This document shows, piece after piece, positions 9,401 to 21,000 of a stretch of DNA of 64,000 bases. The notes beneath the pieces are model-generated. The model searched no databases. It saw nothing but the letters and a program-made list of their open reading frames with translations, and had not been told where the DNA came from. This DNA comes from Oreohelix idahoensis (Eukaryota > Mollusca > Gastropoda > Stylommatophora > Oreohelicidae), in the NCBI GenBank assembly GCA_024509875.1, contig JAMPIV010021266.1, forward strand, positions 1-64,000, written 5' to 3'. The position numbers and the translations under genes were made by a program. The first letter of the stretch is position 1. Each line of letters starts with the position of its first letter.

Positions 9401-12400
9401 TGATTATGTGAACTACAAGAGAGACAACTGGACTGATTCTACAGTCGACAAACTGGAACAGACTACAGACTACGACTTATGGAACTTGGTATACAAGAAG
9501 TATAAATGGGAAAGAAGAGAAGCTGGTGGAAGAGATGAGGAAAGCAAAACTAGAAATCCTGGCTATAACAGAAACAAAGACAAAAGGACAAGGAGTCATG
9601 GATCTCGATGGCAACACGCTGCTCTACAGTGGTGTACCCACATCTGAAAGAGCTAAAGGGGGCATGGGCTGTATTGTGGCCAAAAACCAAAAAGATAGCA
9701 ACAAGGGATGGAACTTTGTCTCGGAGTGCATTACGGCTGTAAAACTAAAAGAAGGAGAAACCATAGTCAAAGTGTAAGGGCCAAATGAGGATGAGAGAGC
9801 AGAGGTCAAGGAGGAATTCTTTGAGCTGCTTCACAGGACAGTGGATGTTTGCCTAGATGAAATTATCATGCTCGGAGATTTCAATGCCAGTGTTGGAAAT
9901 AACCATGATAGATGGGGTGGAGTTATCGGAAGATATGGAGAAGATACTCTCAATGACAATGGAAAGCGACTCCTTAGATTCTGCAATGAGCAGAATCTTC
10001 TTCGTTCACCCTCAAATATCAACTTGAATAAGTTCAAAGAAAGCAGTGGTCAGCCTGAGGCTGTTGATATCTCGGTAGATTTTCTCCAGGAATGGTACTG
10101 GTGATGGCCATATGCATTGTCTCTGTTCCTCATATGTTGGGCACCTTTGAAGCAGATGTTCGGCAGTCATTTTATCGGTGCCACAGTCACACTCATCAGT
10201 AGTTCCTATCTTTAATTTGTTGAATAGGTGGTATCTCAATCTGTTATGACCTGTGCGAAGTCTGAAGATTACCACTTGTTCACTTCTGCTGAACTGGTAA
10301 TAAGGATTATTTTTGTGTGTGGCCTGGATGCTCTTCTTCCCACTTGTGCCTGTATCTGTGCTTGATAAAACTCTTGGACTCCTCATAGGTTATATTTGTG
10401 TCAAGTTGAGGAAGTTTTCCCCCTTCCTTTGCCAATCTGTCAGCCTCTTCATTTCCAGGGATATTGCAGTGAGAAGGAATCCACTGTATCACAACTCTTT
10501 TGTACTGATGACATAGTCTGTGAAGTGTTACTCTTAGGTCATCCAGTTCAGCATTACTTTGACTTTTCAATGTTGTAATCACTGACAGCGCATCAGAGAA
10601 GATAGCTACTGGTCTCTCTGAGCTTTCTTCTGTCATTAGAATTTCTGATGCAGTTTTTAAGGCCTCTGCCTCTGCTCTGAAGTTAGTTGAAAATTTCCTT
10701 GTTGCGACTGCTATCTTTTTTTGTGTGCCATTGCTTAAGCTCAGGAAGACTCCTCCACCCCCATCTTCTGTTGCATTAGTTGCTGATCCATCTGTGTATG
10801 CATGGATCCAGTTGTTGCTTGGGTAATGTTTCTCTATATATTTTGTGGTTAGGACTCTCCTTTCTGTTTCATTTTGGCTGTTCTTTCTCTTAATACCAGG
10901 AACGTTTTCTATCATTTCAGGGAAGCACTGTTGTTTCCAAATTGGTAGCTTGTGTGCAGTACATATTGGTGTAGCTGTTGACATTGCGTTAATGGGGTCT
11001 GCTCTCATCTTTGTTTTGACTGTCTCTACAAAGCTGCTTCGCTTCAGTCTTCCCCTTCCAAGTCCATTTATTCACTGGTGCATTGGGTGGTCTATCAGCC
11101 TCCTGAATTTCTCAGCTTGTTGCTGGGCTCTGCTATCTCTTCTATCCTCTATAGGTTGGAGGTGAGTAATCTTTTCCAACTCTTTTATGGGTGTTGACTT
11201 CATGCCCCCTGTTATGATTCTCATTGCTTGGTTTTGGGTTCTGTTTATTTTGTCAAAGTTCGACTTAGCAGCCGTTGACCATGCTGCAATGCCATATTCT
11301 AAGACTGGTCTCACTCGCCCAGTATATAGCTTCCTTAGTACTCTCTCATCTGCTCCCCAACTTGTGCCTTGCTCTTGTCCTTTTTTTCTCAATCTGGGTT
11401 TTCCAAGTCAAGCGGCGATCAAAGGTAATGCCTAGGTAGTTTGGGTTGTCATCCAGATGTAGATTTTTCCCATTTAGTACCAATTTGGAAATCTGTGGTT
11501 TGTTAGAGAGAGAAGCAGAATCTAATCTTTACAAACACAAAGTTCTTCCATAAGCGCATACATGCATACACTAGATGTGAACCAACAAAGAATGAGAAGT
11601 CAGTGATTGACTATGCCATTGTTAGAAGGAGCTATTTCAAATATGTCTGGGATTCTAGAGTCTGGAGGGGGCCAGAGATTGGAAGTGATCACTACCTGCT
11701 TACAATCAAAAGAACAACTGAAAGAGTTGCTCAGCATAGGAACTGCCCAACATCACGCAAGAGACTAAGTAAATGAATGGAATAAATGAGCATTAAGAAT
11801 TACAAGATGAGGGAGCCAGAAATTAAGACCAGATATCAGGGGCTTATTGCTGCAGAGGTGAGCAACACAGAAGAACAGCCTGATGACTTGGAAACCCTCT
11901 GGCTTAAATTCAAGGACATTATAAAGACAGCTGCTGCAGAAGCATGGGGTGAATTCCGACTTGGGAAACAGAGAAAGAGGACACCTTGGAGGACAGAGGA
12001 AGTCAAAGAGAAAATAAGAGAGAAGAAAATGGCATGGAAACAATACTAGGAGCTAAAAACACAACAGGATATATTAAGAAATATAGAGAATGTGTGACAC
12101 TCAGAACAGAAGCAAAGAACAAGGTGCTAGCAGCAAAACAGAAGTCCTGGGAAGAATTTGGAGAAAAGCTAGAAAAAAATTCGCAAGAAAACCATATATT
12201 TTTCTATAAGACCCTAAAGAACATGAGGAAGGAAAAACAATGCCCTCTCAAATTTATAAAGGACAAGCTAGGCAAGATACTTAATGCCCATAAAGGAAGT
12301 AATGGAAAGATGGACAGAATATTTCTCAGAACACCTGGATGATGATCAAGGTCAAGCATAAGAAATGATAACCACTAGCACAGAAGAGAAAACCAATGGT

Positions 12401-15400
12401 GATGAGGTTGACATAAAGATGGAAGAACTGAAGGCAGCACTGGATAAAATCAAGATGGGCAAAGTAGCAGGGCATGATGGTGTAACACCTGAAATGGTTA
12501 TGTACATGGGCGCATCAGGCTACCTATTAATCTTAAGTGTCCTACAGGCAGCGTGGTGCAACAAGACCATACCAAAGGATTGGGAGATTGCCATCATAAC
12601 ACCAATTTTAAAAAAATGGTGACAATCGACAATGTGGAAACCACAGAGGCATATCCCTTCTCAGTGTCCCTGGTAAAATCTACTCTAGAATCCTAGAACA
12701 GAGACTCCGTCGTCTAGCTGAGCCACAATTGGATGAGGTCCAGTGTGGATTCCGAGCTAACTGAAGTACTCAAGACCTAATCTTCACATTCAGACAGCTG
12801 ACTGTAAAGGCCCTTGAGTATAAGAGTGAGATTCATCTTTGTTTCACAGATCTGGAAAAGGTGTTTGACAGGGTCCCCTGGAGCAAACTTTGGGACTGTT
12901 TGGCAAGGAAGAACATTCCAACACATCTGATTCATGCTATAATGAATGGGTGTGAAAAAAATCGAAAAAAGGTGATTCGTCTTACGAGGACAAAAGACAA
13001 AGAAAATAGCCAACGTTACAGTCACAAGGCCTTCGTCAGGGAAAGGAAAGAAAGTGAAGGCTAGATAGGACACATAAGAACCTAATTAAATATAAAAATA
13101 ATAAAACCTAGGTACTTCCTAACACTTTTGCAGCCCTCGAATGGACGAGCGTGCCCGTAAATTGGAAATGACTGCCACCACCGGATGTACACAAAACATA
13201 ATAAGAAACTAAAAAACGAAACTGAACAATAAACTACCCAAACGTAATATTAGTGGGGACTGGAAATAGAAGAGGACAGAATCAGTTGGAGATAAATAAA
13301 TATGAAATAAAAAATCAAGACATATTAAAAACAGTGTATTATATATTCATACATATTATTAGAGGGCGGCAGAAAAATAGGATAAGAGTGGAAAGAGTCA
13401 AAACAGAACAAGAGAGGACTGGGTGACCTCAGACAAAGCTGGTTTTAGACACCCTATGCGGTGGATAAGACGGTTCTCAAGCTATTCTCGGCTAGCAGTG
13501 TCAGAGGAGCAGGATCTGATCGCCGTGACCTGGATGTCGATGGGACCATGGCGGTCAGGACCATTAAAGTGTATGGCAACTGGTGAGGATTTTAGCTGAG
13601 AGATGTCATTCAAGTGCTGGCTGAATCTGTCCCCAAGTCGTTTGCCTGTTTGGCCAAATCTAGGTTTTGCAGCAACGTTTACATAAAGGTAAAGGATCCC
13701 GTTACACGCCCATTGAGGCATATTGGGAATGTGGTGTTAGGCCCATATTTTCTTGACCATCGGCACACTAGGGGTGTTGTGGTCAGCATCACACCAGCCA
13801 CCTTAACCATCCCAAAGTTGCGCTGGTACCCATTTAGGGTTGGGTCGACCTAGGAGCCGTTTGTGGCCTAAAAAAATCCCACCTCATCTGGGGATTGAAC
13901 CATAGACCACTGCGCTAGGAAGCCAGTGCACTAACCACTATGCTACGCAGCTTCGTTTACATATGATCGTAAAAATGACATTGCGCGACTCACACGTGAA
14001 GCTACTGGTGATGGTGTATGTAGCGTCAGGAAGACACCTTGTGGATTGTGATGACATACTTGCACGTGTTGCATCGTGTGCGACCACAGGGTCGTGTGCC
14101 AAAGTGAGTGGCATTCTCCTTTGGGAGACGGCTGTGAACAAGAAAATCCTTCAGGTTCTTGTCCCGTCTGTATGCCACCAAAGGTGCTTCACCGAATACT
14201 TCTTGGGTCACCGAATCTGCTTGGAGGATAGGTAAGTGGCGGAAAAGGATCTGTTTGACTGCAGTACTGTAAGGGTGATAGGTCAAGATTAATTTGACTC
14301 TATCCGAAGTGGATTTCTAGTGAGGTTTAAGGGCCTCCTGACGAGAGATGGGGAGCACTTGTTGGAGGGTAGAGGTCTGCTATGGAAGAAATCCAACATC
14401 TCATTGGCTCAGAAGTGGAAGTCATTGTCGTCTTGGCACAAATGGCGGAGGCGGAGAAGTTGTGAAAATGGAAGGGAGTCACGACAAGCTCGAGGATGAG
14501 AAGAGGTATACAGAAGGTAGCTATGGGCATCTGTCAGCTTGTAGTATACTGAGGTATTAAGGCAAGAGGGCGTGAGAGTAATAGTAATGTCAAGAAAGTT
14601 GACAGAAACTGTGGAGATGAGGGAGGTAAACTTGATGGTGGGGTGGAAGTAGTTGACAAAGTCGATGAAGCAGGATAAATCAGTCTCGGACATATGTGAG
14701 ACCTATGCCGTCATCGATATATCTGCGGTAAAACCCGGGGAAAGGACTGGAGTATTTTTGCTTTATTTGATGCTCCAAGTGGCGCATGATCAGGCAGGCA
14801 TAGCTAGGACCAATCTTCGTTCCGATGGCAACACCACTAATTTGGTAAAAATATTGACCACTGAATTCAAAGGAATTCAGTTGAAGGACCAGTTCAGCAA
14901 GATGGAGAAGAGTGTCAGGGGATATAGAAGGACAAGTGCGCTGGTCAAGAAAAAACCTAAGAGCTCGGAGACCATCGCGGTGGGGAATTGAGGTATACAG
15001 AGAACAGACGTCTAACAAGAAAAGACGGTAGGAGCGGTCTGCTGAGAGTCGGATAGAGGAGAAAGTTATAAGAGCATGATTAGTGTCTTTGACAAAGGAG
15101 GGAAGATTCTCAATGATAGGCTGGAAAATGCTATCGAGAAAGTCAGAAATGTGTTCCGTAGAACAGGAATAGACCGAGACAATAGGTCTGCCAGGGTTGC
15201 CGATCTTATTAATTTTGGGGAGCATATAGAATACAGGCTTGCCCAAAGAACTTTCATGAACCCTAAGATGAGATGCGTGGGGATGAATCGTGAATAGTAG
15301 ACTGGCCTACTATTTATGATTCATGCTATACAGAGCTTCTACAAGTCTTGCAGAAATTATGTGAGGACAGCAAACCATAAATCAGAAGAGTTCAGGACCA

Positions 15401-18038
15401 CCACTGGTGTAGGACAAGGTGGTATCCTGTCACCTTATCTTTTCAGACTCCTCATGGATGATGTCATCAAGGCATGTAAGGAGAGAACAAGAAAGTATTC
15501 AGTGGGGTACTTGTGATAGATTATGATAATAGATTTCATATATCTATCTTCTTTATCGTCACCTACCTTTTACTTAGCCTCTTCGCCTACGCCTGTTGGT
15601 TAAATCTAAACCATTCCTATACTCAGATATCTGCCCTTTTTCTAATTTAACATGCACAGTTTACTGCTGTTCGTTATTCCTTTGATGAAGATCACCAGCG
15701 TCTGTGGCCTAATGGATATGAACGCAGTTTCATAATCCAGATATACCAGGTTCGAAACCTGCTGCAGGCGGTTTGGTAGCAAATCGCTTTGTGTGGATTT
15801 TTAACAATGGTATAAGCGCCGTACCGTTCAGAAAGCAATGGCAAACTACTGAATGAAAAAAATTGCCTAGAAAAATCACAAACAGCCAATAAAAGCTGGG
15901 GTTGATTGCCACGTCCTGTAAAGGATAAGCAACTAACTTTTACCTGGATATTTTTCGGCAACTATTGGAAAATTGAAAGAGATTAGACAGCGATCAAAAG
16001 GGGAATTATGATATTAGTACTAGAGCAGATAATAGTGGAACCAAGGTCGACAACTTTTTATTACTTCCCTTGTAAAACTGTTCGCTAGTGAATTAATTAA
16101 ACACGGCGTATTGTCAGATCAGAGATGGGCTCGCTATATTTCGCTCGATGACCATGTCTGCAAGTAATAAAGTAATTAAACACTGTCTGGTCAATTACGT
16201 ATATGCCTGATTTTAGCGAGAACGTGGAGTTCTGGTTTTTCGGCGTTAGTGTATCTTTGATTTAAAGATCTGAACGTAGATCCACCGTGGGTGTGAAAAT
16301 CTGGCAAGAGTGTGAAGTTATAATTTTCCCTTTGATTCCAAATGTATATATACCAGAGTAGTCTAACTAAAATTTACTCAGTACTCCTTAGCTTTTTAAG
16401 ACGTCTAGCGGCGATTTCTAAAAATCCTTTGTATTAAGTGAAGTTTCTTAGTTTATCGTTGGAGATTAGTCTAGAAGTAGTTTGGGTGAAGGTAAATATA
16501 TCTACTAGTAGTTGAGTGATTTATCTAGTTAAATCGTCAATTATATTTTACTAGTTATTCCTGTGCAGAGTGATTTACTAGTTAGGTCCAACATATATAT
16601 TTCTCTACGTTTTATTGTGTTACAGTGGAGATCATAACTAATAATAATTTCTGGATAAACTCTTCTAGCTATAAAATAAATTTAATTAACGGCTAATAAC
16701 CAGCGAGAGAATATTTTAACCAACTAAGTAAATGCACTGATTCATCATGAGTATTGACGAAACATGTAATTATTTCTAATTCATGATGACTGAGTTTTTT
16801 TTTTTAATGAGTAGAATTTATTTCACGGAAGTTTTAAACGATAAGACAAGTTCTAAGCTTGTAGTTATATTTAAAGTTAAATAACCGAAGTGGATATATA
16901 TTATATTTACGCGGGGTAAGAATAGGATGTGAATTATAATATATTATGTTAAGTATTTGTATCTTTTCTCTTTATACAGTATTTGAGTCAAACTCTATAA
17001 ACTTTATTAGCGGCTTCCATGCAATGTATATCTGAGAATAACCAAAGAAAGAACATTTTGTACTTAAATTCGTGGGTCTTCAAGGTAAACCTGTCTGGCA
17101 CTTGTGTTTGTTGCATCCAGGAAGAAACAGAGTACCAACCTAAAGGACATTAAGACTAAATGCGGTAACTGGGCCTATCGAGACAGATTATATTCTTTCC
17201 AAATAAATCTCATTTACATGTGGCGAAAACATTACAAACATTAACATTTCCGACGTTTTATCAGTTGTGGTGTGACCAAGAATTTTTATACTGAGAGAAG
17301 TTGCCGACCTGATATTTCCTAAGTACTGGTAACCTCAAGATTCTGACACTGTGAGCGCTGCAACACATGTATACCTGAACTGATTTAAAGTGACATTAAC
17401 AGTAATCCAGAAAAATATAGTCGTAAAGAGAACGTTCCCCGGAAAAAATGGATTTAACCTGTCTCTGTAGAGCCGGGGTTCTCTTTGCGACAAGAACACT
17501 GGATGTGCTGAATGTGTATGTCCTAAAGTTTGCGCCAGAAGGTGAAAATCAAGTTTGTAGGTAAGAACGAACGTCAGTGGCCACTGTTGTATGGATAGAA
17601 ATAAAGCAGGAATGAGTAGTTCTTTGATCGTAAAAATTCAGGCACCCACTGTGTATTTTCTTTATGCAAAGTTTTGCTAATGGTGTTTTTCCTCTTAGAA
17701 TAGATTAATGTAACAACTCTGTTCTTAACTGTAAAGGGAAATTTTAGACCATAGTGTATAAATCTTGACGATTTGAGTGTTAATAACTTTCTTCTAACGA
17801 GATTCTTGTGTCTCAACAGAGGGAGGGAGGATTACACATATGAGTCTAATTCTTTAATTAATTTATTAACTTATGTTTATTTATATTTGATTTGATATTC
17901 ACATGATAGTGTTGTTGTAAAGTTCTTTATGATAAATAAAATTTACATAAACTTTATTACGTGTGTCGGTCAGCTTGTCCCAAAATATCCATAATCCATT
18001 GATGTAGTTTTCACGTCTGTGCGTCTAACTGTCGTCAC

Positions 18039-18089
<51 letters not shown>

Positions 18090-21000
18090 GTAGGTGAGTG
18101 GATATATAGATTAGTATATATTCTAGTAGACTGTCTAACAAACTAAGTTCTGTTGTAGAGATAGGCTGAAAGAGAGAAGCTCCTCGATTTCAGGGACACA
18201 ATCTAACTAGTTTCCACCATCTCACTCGTGAAAATCTATTTCCTATACATTACTTCTCAGTGAGCTATCACATGTTCAAAACTATTTAGAAGGGACCAAT
18301 CTATGTCTTAAATTCCTATTTAAAAAAATCTACGACAGTACTGGAAAATGAGAAAAGTCTGTATTTCAGAGCTGGCATTTGCTGATGATGTTGCCCTGAT
18401 TGCTAAATCAGAGGCACATCTCCAATTCAACCGGCAAGTCTAGAAGGAAGAGCTGGAGAAGAGAGGGATGGTCATAAGCAGCTCTAAAACAAAATCCATG
18501 GTGATATCACGTGAAGAAAGAAGACATCAGATTTCACCACAGATTGCTCATTGCTACATTTTAGTATATTCTATCATAGAATAATGAAAGAAATGAAGGA
18601 AATTTGATTTAATTTTCCCATTTAGCCACTTTATTTTATTTTATGAGCAATATATCTCCTCTGTTCTTTACCTTTTAGCTCCTGTAAAAGTAAAGTTAGA
18701 GGTTGTGTTCTCACAGGAATAAAAGTAAAGTAGGGGGTATGCTCTCACATGAATAAATGTAGGTGGTGTGTTCTCACAGGAATAAATGTCAAGTAGGGGG
18801 GGTGTTCTCACCAGAATATATGTATGGAATGTGTTCTCACAGGAATAAATGTAAAGTAGGGTGTGTCTTCTTCTTCTTCTTGCGATCGCATCTTTGATGA
18901 TTACACCGTCAGACGAGTTCTCATGATGAATTTGACTGTTGTTTGAAGTTCCTCTTTAACTCCATATAGCTTTGAGTTTAGTGTTGAGTCATTGGGCCAG
19001 TATATCTTTCTTAACTGGTCATACAGAGGACAGTCCTGTAGAACATGCTCAGCAGTTTGTTCGTTTAATCCACATGTGCACAGTGGTGAAGCAGACAATC
19101 GTAGCTTGTGCATGTGTTTATTCAGTTTGTTATGCCCTGTCCTGAGTCGAAAAAAAGTTATCTGTCCCTGCCGGTCGAGAGTGTGATAGTCGTCTTTGGG
19201 TTGGTTCTGTTCTCTTCTGATAGTCGGATAGCTCTCTTTTTCTCAAAGTATGTGACTTCATTATCTTCTTGTTCACATTCTCCTCCCTTTTTTGCAAGTT
19301 TATCTGCCTTTTCATTTCCGGGTACACCACAATGAGATGGTACCCACTGAAGTATGGTTCTCTTTTTGGCAGCTACCTTGTTTAGTTCATTTCTCAGATG
19401 CGGGAGTTTACCACCCTTGAGAGCTTGCAGGACAGACAGTGCTTCTGTGAGGATGACTACCTGGTGGCAGTCAGAGTTGGTGTTATAAATCATATTTGCA
19501 GCTTGCTCTAGAGCTTGAACCTCAGCTGTACAGTTGGAACAGAATTTACCAGTGGGAATGTGCCTAGTCTCATAGTGGTTGTCAGGATATGAGATAAAGA
19601 TACCGGCACCTCCATTCCTAACAGCATTAGTTGCTGATCCATCTGTATAGGCATGTATCCATGATTGATCGGGATAGCTTTCTTGGATCATACTCAATGT
19701 AGCAGTTCGTTTTTGCAGATCATTATACTCACATCCACTTGTGAGACCACTGACTGATGTATTAATTTGGAGGGCACTGCTGGCCTGCTCCCATGGTACA
19801 GGGTATAGGGTGGGCTTCAGTGGTGTTGTCTTCATGGATAGGTCTTCTTGATGCTGTCTTATAAGTCTTTTCCCCCGATGCACAAAGCTGCTACGCTTTA
19901 GACGTCCCAATGCCAGATCATCTAGTCTTGCCTTCATTGGGTGCATTGGCATACTGTTGTACTTTTCCATCTGGATCATGGTTTTTGTGTCTCTTCTATG
20001 GAACAATGTCTGTAATCCAGCAACCTTCTGCATCTCTGTTATTGGTGTAGTTTTCATGGCTCCTGTAATGAGCCTGAGAGCTTGATTTTGCACCTTGTCC
20101 AAAGACTGCAGATGTGAATTAGCAGCTGATGACCATGCTGCTGAGCTAAACTCTAAATGTGGTCTTATTACTCCATTATAAATCTTCTTTAAATTTCGTT
20201 CATTTGCTCCCCAGTTGGTACCTGCTAATTTTCTGAGTATGCCTAGTCGTCTTCGGGCCTTTCCTTCTGCATTTTCAATATGCTTATTCCATGTAAGCCT
20301 TTGGTCAAATGTCACCCCAAGATAGGTGGGGTAGCTTTCTTCCTTGATCACGGTTGTCCCTAGGTGTATGTTAGCTGATTTGTCCTTGGGGCGAGGGAGA
20401 ACAGTGTTGTGGAGGTTTTGTCTGTGTTTATTGTGATAAGCCATTTCTCTGCCCATGACACTAGCATGTCTGCTGCCCGCTGCATTCTATAATTTGCTGT
20501 GGTGACATTTTCATCAGCGCACCAGAGTACTAGGTCATCTGCATATAAGGCAGCTTTAACTCCTGCAGGGAGATCTTTCACCAGGTCATTGATGTAAACA
20601 AGGAAGAGTGTTGGGGAAATTACTCCTCCTTGAGGTACCCCCTGATGGGGCAACACTTTTCTGCTCTGCAGACCGCAAGAGTGACTCTAGTTCTCCTGTT
20701 ATGCAAGTATGACTGGATCCATTTCATCATGTTGCCTTGGATTCCACTTCTCCTAAGTTTTGCAATGAGGCCATCTTTCCACACCTTGTCAAAGGCCTGC
20801 TTGAAGTCGACCCAGATCGTTCGGACCTTTTTCTTCTCCCGGAAGGCATCTTCTATTGCTCGAGACAAGTAAGTAACTTGGTCTTCTATACTGTAGCATT
20901 CTCTAAATCCAGCTTGTTCCGGCACCAGGATCTGCTCAGACTCTAAATACCATTTCAATCTGTGGTTGACTATTCGCTCCATAGTCTTCCCAACACAGCT

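Larger units (their letters stand above)
12942..15317 (-). mobile_element. Penelope-like element 1 (5'-truncated)
   Basis: The insert is bounded by GATTCATGCTATA at 12929-12941 and 15318-15330. On the minus strand it begins inside the RT, runs through a GIY-YIG endonuclease region and ends in a ~540-bp 3' region with a hammerhead-like motif near 13011-13042. The endonuclease is split by a SINE at 13686-13953. Penelope-like elements are a retroelement class distinct from LINEs and LTR elements, pairing RT with GIY-YIG. Confidence 0.9.
15512..18337. mobile_element. Candidate solo LTR (2.8 kb) with a SINE inside
   Basis: The insert starts TGTGATAG, ends TACGACA and is bounded by a 5-bp duplication GTACT (15507-15511 and 18338-18342). 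TG...CA ends and a 5-bp duplication are the signature of LTR retroelement integration. No internal coding region or internal direct repeat is visible, so a solo LTR is the simplest reading. A TATA-like TGTATATATACC near 16344 and an AATAAA near 17934 agree with promoter and polyadenylation signals on the plus strand. A SINE-like segment (15690-15960) and a GT microsatellite lie inside. The length is large for an LTR. Confidence 0.55.
9296..18534 (+). mobile_element. RTE-like LINE copy B, split into four pieces
   Basis: Copy B matches copy A from its 5' leader through RT motif C but is carried by four separated segments: 9296-9998, 11514-12941, 15318-15511 and 18338-18534. Each break has flanking duplications: AGCAGAATCT (10 bp), GATTCATGCTATA (13 bp) and GTACT (5 bp). 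Three elements therefore inserted after copy B. The sequence stops at 18534, after CATCAGATT, so the 3' end is lost. Copy B is oldest in this nest; the relative order of the three insertions is not given by the sequence. Confidence 0.88.

Noticed and set aside
9999..11513. A stand-alone RNase H gene
   Set aside because: The RNase H is flanked by a LINE thumb and a C-terminal Cys motif and the unit has target duplications, so it is a LINE fragment.
15701..15760. A tRNA gene from A and B boxes
   Set aside because: The anticodon arm does not fold convincingly and an unrelated SINE body follows directly, so it is a SINE head.
18670..18868. CRISPR-like array
   Set aside because: The units are contiguous and imperfect with no spacer-repeat alternation, and the genome is animal. 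It is a minisatellite.
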